Positions 1 through 5,302 of a stretch of DNA of 5,915 bases are shown here, one piece after another. Position numbers and translations under genes: made by a program. How positions within the stretch are numbered: the first letter of the stretch is position 1; each line of letters begins with the position of its first letter. A model generated the notes under the pieces. It ran no database searches. It saw nothing but the letters and a program-made list of their open reading frames with translations, and was not told the origin of the DNA. Source of the stretch: Pseudomonadota bacterium (lineage in GTDB: Bacteria; Pseudomonadota; Gammaproteobacteria; Burkholderiales; Burkholderiaceae); assembly GCA_023441105.1 (NCBI GenBank), contig JAEZQX010000181.1, positions 1 through 5,915 of the forward strand, written 5' to 3'.

Positions 1-60
1 GGCGTCGGCGTCGGCGTCGGCGTCAGCGTCGGCGTCGACATCCGCATCCGCATCCGCATA
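1..60 (-). repeat. hexanucleotide tandem repeat encoding (Ala-Asp)n in phaM-like gene
   Basis: Ten consecutive hexamers are visible. Six are GGCGTC-type on the plus strand (1-36, one with AGCGTC), and the next block (37-60) is built from CGCATC-type units. Read on the minus strand they encode alternating Ala and Asp, with one Val and a leading Tyr. Because the unit is six bases, copy-number change alters tail length without a frameshift. The array continues past the left edge, so its full length is unknown. The two hexamer types use different codons (GCG GAT versus GCC GAC) for the same dipeptide, which suggests two separate expansions. Confidence 0.9.
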
Positions 61-561
61 CGCGGCGCCCCGCGCAGCAGCGCCTGCAGCGGCGGTCGAC
101 GGCCGATTGAAGACGGAGGATGGCATCCCGAACGGTGACCAGTCGAAGCCGCCGCCAGGCGCTTCGCCGGCCGCGGCCGCCGCCGGCGGATCAGCCGAGG
201 CCTTCTGGGCGGCCGCGGCGGCGAAGGTCGCCAGCGCCTGGGCCATCGCGTCGTCCGCCGGCTTGGCCATCTGGCCGAACGACTGCGACATCGTGCTGAT
301 CGCATCGAGCGTGCCGCGCTGCACTTCGAGGCCGCGGATGGTATTGCGCAGCATGTTCTGGTTGAGCGCGAGCCACTGATCGACCGCACGCAATTCCGCG
401 ATCCGCTTGTCCAGCTCCTCGACGCTCAGGGTTGGCGTGAAGGGCGTGGCCAGGCTGAAGTTGGACCACGCCCGCTTGACGAGATCCATGCTGTCCATCA
501 CTTGGCCGAAGCCTTCCAGCGCCATCTTTCCGACATCCAGGCCTTGAGAGGTCGTCGACAT
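1..561 (-). CDS. phaM: PhaM-like PHA granule regulatory protein, 3' end outside window
   Basis: The first 187 codons are visible and the frame is open to the window edge. Residues about 41-85 contain the conserved core I associate with the PhaM family: a PTLSVEELDKRIAEL segment, then AVDQWLALNQNMLRNTI and LEVQRGTLDAI, predicted helical. Residues about 104-135 are Ala-rich, followed by a Gly/Pro/aromatic patch (GGGFDWSPFGMP) and then an Ala-Asp repeat from residue 169 onward. In Cupriavidus, PhaM activates PHA synthase PhaC and tethers granules to DNA through a lysine/alanine-rich C-terminus; whether this protein has such a tail cannot be seen. The start at 561 is supported by GGGAG (570-574, minus strand) eight bases upstream. 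The gene lies 49 bp downstream of the FAH-family gene on the same strand and is probably co-transcribed with it. The phasin gene 3 kb away supports a PHA role. The family call comes from motif recognition only. Confidence 0.75.
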   Translation of the reverse strand, partial: MSTTSQGLDVGKMALEGFGQVMDSMDLVKRAWSNFSLATPFTPTLSVEELDKRIAELRAVDQWLALNQNMLRNTIRGLEVQRGTLDAISTMSQSFGQMAKPADDAMAQALATFAAAAAQKASADPPAAAAAGEAPGGGFDWSPFGMPSSVFNRPSTAAAGAAARGAAYADADADVDADADADADADA

Positions 562-610
562 TGTGGTCTCTCCCTTCGCTTCCATCGGGCCCGGTGAGCG
601 CGGCACAGCG

Positions 611-1597
611 TCAGGTTTCGCTGGCAACGACTTCCTGCTCGATGGCACCAAAAATCGATCGTCCCGCCTTGTCCAGCATTTCGATCCGGATCCGGTCGCC
701 GAACTTCATGAACGGCGTGTGCGGCTTGCCGTCGGCGATCATCTCCAGCGCCCGGACCTCGGCAATGCAGGAGTAGCCGCGACTCGCGTCCTTGTTGGAA
801 ATCGTCCCCGAGCCGATGATGGAGCCGGCGCGCGCCCGCCGGGTCTTCGCGACGTGCGCGATCAGCTGCGCGAAGTCGAACACCATGTCTTCGCCGGCTT
901 CGGCGTGGCCGACCTGGCGGCCGTTCCAGAAACACTGGACGGGCAGGTGCACGCGGTTGTCGCGCCAGGCTTCGCCGAGTTCATCGGGCGTCACCGCCAC
1001 CGGCGCGAAGGCGGTGGCTGGCTTCGACTGGAAGAAGCCGAAGCCCTTCGCCAGTTCCGCCGGCACGAGGTTGCGCAGGCTCCAGTCGTTGACCAGCATC
1101 AGCAGCCTGATCCGCTCGCCGGCCTCCGCCGGCTTCGCAGCCAGCGCGACGTCTTCGACCACCACGGCAACCTCGGCCTCGAAGTCGATACCCCAGTCCT
1201 CGGAAGCGAACGCGGCGTCGTCGGTGGGGCCGAGGAAATCGTCCGAGCCGCCCTGGTACATCAGGGGATCGGTCCAGAAGGTTTCCGGCATCTGCGCATT
1301 GCGGGCCTTGCGCACCAGCTCCACATGATTGACATAGGCCGAGCCGTCGGCCCACTGGTAGGCACGCGGCAGCGGGGCCATGCAGCGATAGGGATCGAAC
1401 TCGAATGCATGCCTGGCCTTGCCCTGGTTCAGCGCGTCGTAGAGATCCTGCAGCTGCGGCGCATGGAACGTCCAGTCGTCGAGGGCGCGTTGCAATGTGC
1501 CGGCGACGCCGTCGGCGATGACCGCGGACTTGAGATCCTGCGAGACCACGACCAACTGGCCGTCGCGAGTGTCGTCTTTGAGGGTGGCTAGCTTCAT
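611..1597 (-). CDS. fumarylacetoacetate hydrolase (FAH) family protein
   Basis: This is a 328-aa protein of the FAH superfamily: metal-dependent cytosolic hydrolases, decarboxylases or isomerases acting on acylpyruvate-like or fumarylacetoacetate-like substrates. Visible motifs are the acidic metal ligands in DFEAEVAVV (E140, E142), the LVNDWSLRN motif (N170/D171), GFGFFQSKPATAF (185-197, K192), GSGTISN (262-268) and a C-terminal FGDRIRIEML strand. The N-terminal region with PLPRAYQWADGSAYVNHVELVRKAR (about 76-99) is typical of the longer bacterial subgroup annotated as fumarylacetoacetase-like; full length is normal for it. The Met at 1597 was chosen because MKLATLKDDTRDG matches the usual N-terminus, although no Shine-Dalgarno is evident; the upward extension to 1906 in this frame is low-complexity and crosses the divergent intergenic region. 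The gene is followed closely by the phaM-like gene. Tyrosine degradation is possible, but no hmgA or maiA neighbour is visible, so the substrate is unknown. Confidence 0.92.
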   Translation of the reverse strand: MKLATLKDDTRDGQLVVVSQDLKSAVIADGVAGTLQRALDDWTFHAPQLQDLYDALNQGKARHAFEFDPYRCMAPLPRAYQWADGSAYVNHVELVRKARNAQMPETFWTDPLMYQGGSDDFLGPTDDAAFASEDWGIDFEAEVAVVVEDVALAAKPAEAGERIRLLMLVNDWSLRNLVPAELAKGFGFFQSKPATAFAPVAVTPDELGEAWRDNRVHLPVQCFWNGRQVGHAEAGEDMVFDFAQLIAHVAKTRRARAGSIIGSGTISNKDASRGYSCIAEVRALEMIADGKPHTPFMKFGDRIRIEMLDKAGRSIFGAIEQEVVASET

Positions 1598-1660
1598 GAA
1601 GTGGTCGATGGCCGCAGCCCGATGGCAACCGTCACAGAATACCAAAGGCACACCCGGAGC

Positions 1661-1680
1661 GCCGCATGTCATTGTGCGGC
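1661..1680. promoter_or_regulatory. short inverted repeat in divergent intergenic region
   Basis: GCCGCA (1661-1666) and TGCGGC (1675-1680) form a perfect 6-bp inverted repeat around an 8-base centre. It lies between the divergent FAH-family and CoA-binding genes, about 65 bp upstream of the FAH start. It could be an operator or simply a chance palindrome in GC-rich DNA; no regulator gene is adjacent. Confidence 0.25.
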
Positions 1681-1711
1681 CGGGGGCTGTGCGATCGCGC
1701 GATGGGCTTGG

Positions 1712-1759
1712 AAAACGAGGATACTCGCGGCGTGCAAAACGAGGATACTCGCGGCTTGC
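1712..1759. repeat. 24-bp tandem duplication in divergent intergenic region
   Basis: The unit AAAACGAGGATACTCGCGGC plus four bases occurs twice head to tail (1712-1735 and 1736-1759). The copies are identical except for GTGC versus TTGC at the unit end. Within each unit, CGAG and CTCG form a 4-bp inverted repeat around GATA; on the minus strand each is followed by TTTT. The pair lies 38 bp before the CoA-binding gene start and 115 bp before the FAH-family start. It may be a dispersed intergenic repeat, an operator pair or a slippage duplication; the sequence alone does not decide. Confidence 0.85.
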
Positions 1760-1796
1760 GCGCGCATCCGACTGCGCGGGGCGACATCGGGACGTC

Positions 1797-2276
1797 ATGA
1801 TCGACATCGAGACCTTGAGGCGGATTCTTGGCAGCCACCGCGTCATCGCAGTGGTGGGCCTGTCGGCCGAATGGAACCGGCCGAGCTTCTTTGCGGCGAA
1901 GTACATGCAGGAGCACGGCTACCGGATCATCCCGGTCAATCCCCGCTACCCGGCGATACTGGGCGAAACCTGCTATCCGTCGCTGCGCGCGCTGCCGCCG
2001 GATCTGGCGGCTAGCGTCGGTATCGTCGACTGCTTCAGGCGCACCGCCGACATCATGCCGATCGCCGAGGATGCGGTCGCCATCGGGGCCAAGGTGCTGT
2101 GGCAGCAGATCGGCGTGATGAACCTGCAGGCGGATGCCTTCGCGCGCCAGCACGGACTGGAATCGGTGATGGACCGCTGCGTGAAGATCGAGCATGCGCG
2201 GCTGTTCGGCGGCCTCAACTGGGTGGGGGTCAATACCGGCATCATCTCGGCGCGGCGGCCGCAGTTCCATCCATAG
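1797..2276 (+). CDS. CoA-binding domain (YccU-type) Rossmann protein
   Basis: This 159-aa protein is about the usual length for the stand-alone CoA_binding_2 family, which has a Rossmann fold related to the CoA-binding domain of succinyl-CoA synthetase alpha. Visible motifs are VIAVVGLSAEWNRPS (16-30, nucleotide-binding loop), YRIIPVNPRY (42-51), LGETCYPSL (55-63), VDCFRRT (77-83), VLWQQIGV (100-107) and VMDRCVKIEH (124-133). These are the conserved positions of the family. It probably binds CoA or an acyl-CoA in the cytosol; no enzymatic activity is established for such single-domain members. The ATG at 1797 was chosen because the family begins shortly before the first beta strand; a weak GGGA lies four bases upstream. 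The gene is divergent from the FAH-family gene. It has no demonstrated tie to the PHA genes nearby, although a CoA link would be compatible with acyl-CoA metabolism. Confidence 0.9.
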   Translation: MIDIETLRRILGSHRVIAVVGLSAEWNRPSFFAAKYMQEHGYRIIPVNPRYPAILGETCYPSLRALPPDLAASVGIVDCFRRTADIMPIAEDAVAIGAKVLWQQIGVMNLQADAFARQHGLESVMDRCVKIEHARLFGGLNWVGVNTGIISARRPQFHP

Positions 2277-2319
2277 GAGCGGCTCATGGTCACCGCGGGG
2301 GTCTGCGCTTGCGCATCGT

Positions 2320-2325
2320 TAGAAT
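2320..2325 (+). promoter_or_regulatory. possible -10 element upstream of DUF3014 gene
   Basis: TAGAAT matches the sigma-70 -10 consensus at five of six bases and stands out in a GC-rich 195-bp gap, about 147 bp before the DUF3014 start. No good -35 hexamer is found at 16-18 bp spacing, so the call is weak. Confidence 0.25.
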
Positions 2326-2471
2326 GGGCAACGGCCTGATCGTCGATCCTGAAACCGACCTCCGGGCAACGGCTGCCGGACCTTCGTCGACCTTGGCGCA
2401 GCCGCAGCCCCGGCCGCTGCCGCTCCTTCAACAATCCAGCCCGGCCCCTCGCCGATCGAACCAGCCCTGAC

Positions 2472-3329
2472 ATGGCACGTCCCAAAGGCCCACCGAAGAG
2501 CTCAGGCGGTCCCTCCATCGGCCTGATCTTCCTGCTTGCACTGGTGCTGGCCCTGGCCTTCTACTGGTGGCAAAGCGGCATGGTGCCGTTCTGGGACTCC
2601 TTCCGGGACCGTGAACCCCCGACGCGGATGGAGCGGCCACCGGTGGCGGAGGCGCCGCCGCCACCGCCGATGGCGGAGCAGCCGCTGCCGGAATATCCGA
2701 TGCCGGAGTTGCCGGAGAAGGAGAAGACCAAGCCGCTGCCGCCGGTGGAGAACAGTGACGGTCCGATCCTCGAAGCGTTGATCGGCAACTTCCGCGCCGA
2801 TGGTCTGGCCGAGTTCATCAACATGCAGGACTACGTCCGGCGCCTGGTGATCACCGTCGACAACCTGCCGCGCGAGCTGGTGCCGAGCCAGATGAGCATG
2901 GTGCAGCGGATCCCCGGCCTGCTGGAGGTGGAGCAGGCGGGCGACGTCATCACCCTCAGCCCGCGCAACTATGCCCGCTACAACGCCTTCGTCGCATTCG
3001 CGCAGTCGCTCGATCCGCGCCTGCTGGTCAGCCTCTACCTCCGCTTCTACCCGCTGCTCGACCAGACCTACAAGGAGATCGGGCATCCCACGGCCCGTTT
3101 CCACGACCGGGTGATCGTCGCCATCGACGACATGCTGGCCGCTCCCGAGCCGAAAGGACCGATCGAGCTGGTCCAGCCGAAGATCCTCTTCCGCTACGTC
3201 GATCCGAAGCTGCAGAACCTGTCGGCCGGCCAGAAGATCATGATCCGCATCGGCCCGGAGAACGCCGCGCAGCTGAAGCAGACCCTGCGCCGGCTGCGGC
3301 GGGAACTGCTGGGCCAGCCGGTCAACTGA
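2472..3329 (+). CDS. DUF3014 domain-containing single-pass membrane protein
   Basis: This 285-aa protein has a short basic N-terminus (MARPKGPPK), one hydrophobic segment at about 15-33 (IGLIFLLALVLALAFYWW), a proline/glutamate-rich linker at about 48-92 and a globular C-terminal domain from about 95. The domain carries features I associate with DUF3014: YVRRLVITVDNLPRE (121-135), RFYPLLDQTYKEIGHP (191-206) and DPKLQNLSAGQKIMIRIGPENA (244-265). The topology implies a periplasmic domain tethered to the inner membrane by an extended Pro-rich stalk. The function of this family is unknown to me. The ATG at 2472 places the hydrophobic segment near the N-terminus, but no strong Shine-Dalgarno precedes it. 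The gene lies 195 bp after the CoA-binding gene and 298 bp before the phasin gene, so it is probably its own transcription unit. Confidence 0.88.
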   Translation: MARPKGPPKSSGGPSIGLIFLLALVLALAFYWWQSGMVPFWDSFRDREPPTRMERPPVAEAPPPPPMAEQPLPEYPMPELPEKEKTKPLPPVENSDGPILEALIGNFRADGLAEFINMQDYVRRLVITVDNLPRELVPSQMSMVQRIPGLLEVEQAGDVITLSPRNYARYNAFVAFAQSLDPRLLVSLYLRFYPLLDQTYKEIGHPTARFHDRVIVAIDDMLAAPEPKGPIELVQPKILFRYVDPKLQNLSAGQKIMIRIGPENAAQLKQTLRRLRRELLGQPVN

Positions 3330-3462
3330 TCGGTCGACGGCGATCATGGTCCGGCGCTCTTGTCGCCGCCTCGGCGGTCCGCCGTCCGCCGCGATCGGAA
3401 GGGCGTCAGTCTTTGAAATCAACAACTTAGGAGCTTTTTTCCGCGGCTATCGATTCGTGTGT

Positions 3463-3530
3463 TGCGATGCACAAGAATGTGCTTGAATTTCTTCCCGGCT
3501 GGCCTCAGAATGGAATGGTGCGCTGCACAA
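3463..3530 (+). promoter_or_regulatory. paired TGCG(A/C)TGCACAA boxes upstream of phasin gene
   Basis: The 12-mer TGCGATGCACAA (3463-3474) recurs as TGCGCTGCACAA (3519-3530), differing by one base and spaced 56 bp start to start. The first copy ends eight bases before a candidate -35 and the second begins at the expected transcription start. The TGC/GCA-rich content resembles the TGC-rich sites bound by the PHA-sensing repressor PhaR, which controls phasin genes in other PHA producers. Assignment to PhaR is inference; no phaR gene lies in this window. Confidence 0.4.
3483..3511 (+). promoter_or_regulatory. candidate sigma-70 promoter of phasin gene
   Basis: TTGAAT (3483-3488) and CAGAAT (3506-3511) are separated by exactly 17 bp; each matches the sigma-70 consensus at four of six positions. 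A start near 3518 would give a leader of about 110 bases. It lies between the two TGCG(A/C)TGCACAA boxes, a repressor-compatible arrangement. Confidence 0.4.
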
Positions 3531-3614
3531 TCGACGACCGGCGGATCAGCGCCGGCGCGGTTCGGGGCAGCGGCAAATTACCGTTGTCCCTACGCGCCGC
3601 CAGGCGCCCCAACC

Positions 3615-3619
3615 AGGAG
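3615..3619 (+). promoter_or_regulatory. strong ribosome binding site of phasin gene
   Basis: AGGAG ends eight bases before the ATG at 3628. It is the best Shine-Dalgarno on the plus strand here, fits the high expression usual for phasins, and fixes the start codon. Confidence 0.85.
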
Positions 3620-3627
3620 TTTCCAAC

Positions 3628-4167
3628 ATGTTCCCGTCGATCGAAGATCTGATGAAAGCCCAGGCCGACGCCTTCAAGGCTTCCAACACCGTTGCCACCA
3701 CCGCCTTCGAAGGCGCGAAGAAGCTGCTCGAGCTGAACGTGCAGGCCGCCAAGGCCGGCATGGAAGAGTCCAACGCGCAGCTCAAGGCGCTGATGGCCGC
3801 CAAGGACGTCAAGACCCTCAACGACATGCTCACCGACCTGTTCACCCAGTACAGCAAGCCGGATCCGAGCAAGGCGATCGCCTACGTGAAGCAGGTGTAC
3901 GACATCACCAGCGCCACCGGCAGCGAAGTCACCGCACTGATCGACAAGCAGGTCTCCGCCAGCCAGAAGCAGTTGCTGGAATCGGTCGAGGCGCTGGCCA
4001 AGAATGCGCCTCCCGGAGCCGAGGGTGCGGTCAACGCGCTGCGCCAGAGCGTCGTGACTGCCAATGCGGCCTATGAGCAGGTCAACGTCGCCAGCAAGCA
4101 GGTGCTCGACATGATCGAAGCCAATTTCGCCGGCGCAACCAAGGCCGCCGCCGCGAAGAAGAAGTAG
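3628..4167 (+). CDS. phaP: phasin family protein (PHA granule surface protein)
   Basis: This is a 179-aa, almost wholly alpha-helical, Ala/Lys/Glu-rich protein of the TIGR01841/Phasin_2 type. Phasins coat polyhydroxyalkanoate granules, limit granule coalescence and shield the cytoplasm from the polymer. Evidence is the N-terminal MFPSIEDLMKAQADAF, the diagnostic stretch LNVQAAKAGMEESNAQLKAL (36-55), then LFTQYSKPDPSKAIAYVKQVYDI (71-93) and long amphipathic helices to about residue 168. There is no signal peptide and no cysteine. The C-terminus ends in ATKAAAAKKK (170-179), a short Lys/Ala tail seen in some phasins and granule-associated proteins; it could contact nucleic acid, but that is inference. 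Length is normal for beta-proteobacterial phasins. It appears monocistronic, with its own promoter region upstream and a strong hairpin just after the stop. Confidence 0.95.
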   Translation: MFPSIEDLMKAQADAFKASNTVATTAFEGAKKLLELNVQAAKAGMEESNAQLKALMAAKDVKTLNDMLTDLFTQYSKPDPSKAIAYVKQVYDITSATGSEVTALIDKQVSASQKQLLESVEALAKNAPPGAEGAVNALRQSVVTANAAYEQVNVASKQVLDMIEANFAGATKAAAAKKK

Positions 4168-4188
4168 CGCGCGGTCGAGCGGCGCATA

Positions 4189-4215
4189 GCGGACCGCCGT
4201 CCCGGCGGGGTCCGC
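4189..4215 (+). terminator. GC-rich hairpin downstream of phasin gene
   Basis: GCGGA (4189-4193) plus CCGCCG (4194-4199) pair with CGGCGG (4203-4208) and TCCGC (4211-4215). The result is 11 base pairs with a three-base loop and a two-base bulge. It begins 21 bases after the phasin stop codon. No U-tract follows, so it may act as an mRNA-stabilising end or Rho-assisted stop instead of a classic intrinsic terminator. Confidence 0.4.
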
Positions 4216-4298
4216 ACTCGGCTCTCAACGGCGAGCCGGCCGCGACCGGGTCGAGGAAGGATTTCCGGCGGGCGGCGCTTTTCGGCGGTCGTTCCAGT

Positions 4299-4333
4299 CC
4301 GTTCATCCGGCCCGGAAACGGCCGTTCATCCGG
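4299..4333 (+). repeat. 12-bp perfect direct repeat upstream of rlpA
   Basis: CCGTTCATCCGG occurs at 4299-4310 and again at 4322-4333, exactly identical and 23 bp apart start to start, about two helical turns. The pair lies 64-98 bp before the rlpA start codon, where promoter or regulator-binding sites would be expected. A perfect hairpin, GGCGCC-ATC-GGCGCC, follows at 4339-4353. The function is unknown. Confidence 0.55.
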
Positions 4334-4396
4334 TGAAAGGCGCCATCGGCGCCGAATCGGGTGGTTGGATCGGCCGCGGAGGTCTGGAATGAGGCC

Positions 4397-5206
4397 ATGA
4401 AGCCACATGCCACCCGTTCCGCAGACCGCCGGTTTTCGTTCGGTGCAAGTGCCGGACTACTGCTGCTGGTCTCAGCCTGCTCCACCTTCAGCCTGCCTTC
4501 GGACACCGGTCCGGCGGTGGCACCGGGCGAGACCGCCGTGGCGGTGGCGCCCGAGGCGGATCCCGATGCCATAGCCGTGCTGCCGCCGGTGCCGCCCGCG
4601 CCGCGGCAGCTTCGCCGCCGCGTGACGCCTGCCAGCCCGTCCGCCAGCCTGCCGGCGGAGCCGCTGGATCCCTTCGCACAGCGCGGGGCCGCTCCAGCGG
4701 ATGCGCAACTCCAGGCCCTGATCGATGCGCCGGCCGAGGACGGCGCTCTCGAGAAGCCCCCGGTGGCCGGACCGGTGCCGAAGCTCGAGCCGCTCCTGCG
4801 TCATGCCAACCGGCCGTATCGGTTGCGGGGGCGCAAGTACCGGCCGCTGACCGAGCTGCAGCCCTTCAGGCAACGCGGCGTCGCCTCCTGGTACGGTCGT
4901 GCCTTCCATGGCCGGCGTACCGCCACCGGTGAGCGCTTCGACATGAATGCGATGTCGGCGGCGCATCCGACCCTGCCGCTGCCGTCCTACGTCCGCGTCA
5001 CCAACCTCGGGAACGGCACCAGCGTGATCGTGCGGGTCAACGACCGCGGTCCGTTCGCGCACGACCGGGTCATCGACCTGTCGAAGGAGGCGGCGCGGCA
5101 TCTCGGCATCCTCAAGGGCGGTCTTGCCGCCGTCGAGCTCAACCTCATCGTGCCGGAGCCGACCGGCACCGAGATGCCAGCGCCGGTTGCCGGCATCTCC
5201 GACTAG
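4397..5206 (+). CDS. rlpA: RlpA family septal ring lytic transglycosylase lipoprotein
   Basis: This 269-aa protein has a lipoprotein signal: basic N-region, hydrophobic GLLLLV and lipobox V-S-A-C with lipidated Cys at residue 28. A Pro/Ala-rich disordered stretch (about 35-130) leads to the double-psi beta-barrel domain (about 157-252). The domain shows RQRGVASWYG (158-167), TATGERFDMNAMSAAHPTLP (175-194), VRVTNLGNG and VRVNDRGPF. The residues corresponding to the catalytic Glu, His and Asp of Pseudomonas RlpA are E179, H190 and D216. RlpA cleaves peptidoglycan strands lacking stem peptides at the division septum. The C-terminal SPOR domain found in longer RlpA proteins is absent: only about 17 residues follow the barrel. 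Start 4397 was chosen because it gives a compact signal peptide; the nearest purine-rich site (GGAGG, 4378-4382) is 14 bases away, longer than ideal. A GTG at 4361 in frame would add 12 residues. Confidence 0.92.
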   Translation: MKPHATRSADRRFSFGASAGLLLLVSACSTFSLPSDTGPAVAPGETAVAVAPEADPDAIAVLPPVPPAPRQLRRRVTPASPSASLPAEPLDPFAQRGAAPADAQLQALIDAPAEDGALEKPPVAGPVPKLEPLLRHANRPYRLRGRKYRPLTELQPFRQRGVASWYGRAFHGRRTATGERFDMNAMSAAHPTLPLPSYVRVTNLGNGTSVIVRVNDRGPFAHDRVIDLSKEAARHLGILKGGLAAVELNLIVPEPTGTEMPAPVAGISD

Positions 5207-5302
5207 CGTCCGCGTCGAGCGGCGCTGGCCGTCGCCGCCCGTGCCAGGCAGGGCTCGGCGCATGAAGCGGCGCCTGGTCATCGCGGCTCCCCTTGCTGTC
5301 GC

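Noticed and set aside
563..1591. 342-codon open frame on the plus strand opposite the FAH-family gene
   Set aside because: It is an antisense shadow of the FAH-family CDS: Arg/His/Val-rich translation with no recognisable motif, while the minus-strand frame carries all FAH motifs.
1691..1698. GCGATCGC palindrome, identical to the cyanobacterial HIP1 octamer
   Set aside because: Single occurrence noted in GC-rich DNA and the genes are proteobacterial in character; expected by chance.
2324..2470. 48-codon frame starting MGNGLIVDPETD and ending one base before the DUF3014 ATG
   Set aside because: Its ATG overlaps the best -10-like hexamer in the gap, so it would not be in that transcript. It has no ribosome site and becomes low-complexity Pro/Gln/Ser-rich. 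Kept only as a weak possibility.
2502..3425. 307-codon minus-strand frame opposite the DUF3014 gene
   Set aside because: Arg/His/Gln-rich antisense translation with no domain. The plus-strand frame has the membrane segment and the DUF3014-like motifs.
4472..5281. 269-codon minus-strand frame opposite rlpA
   Set aside because: Low-complexity Arg/Gly-rich shadow of the well-supported RlpA coding frame.
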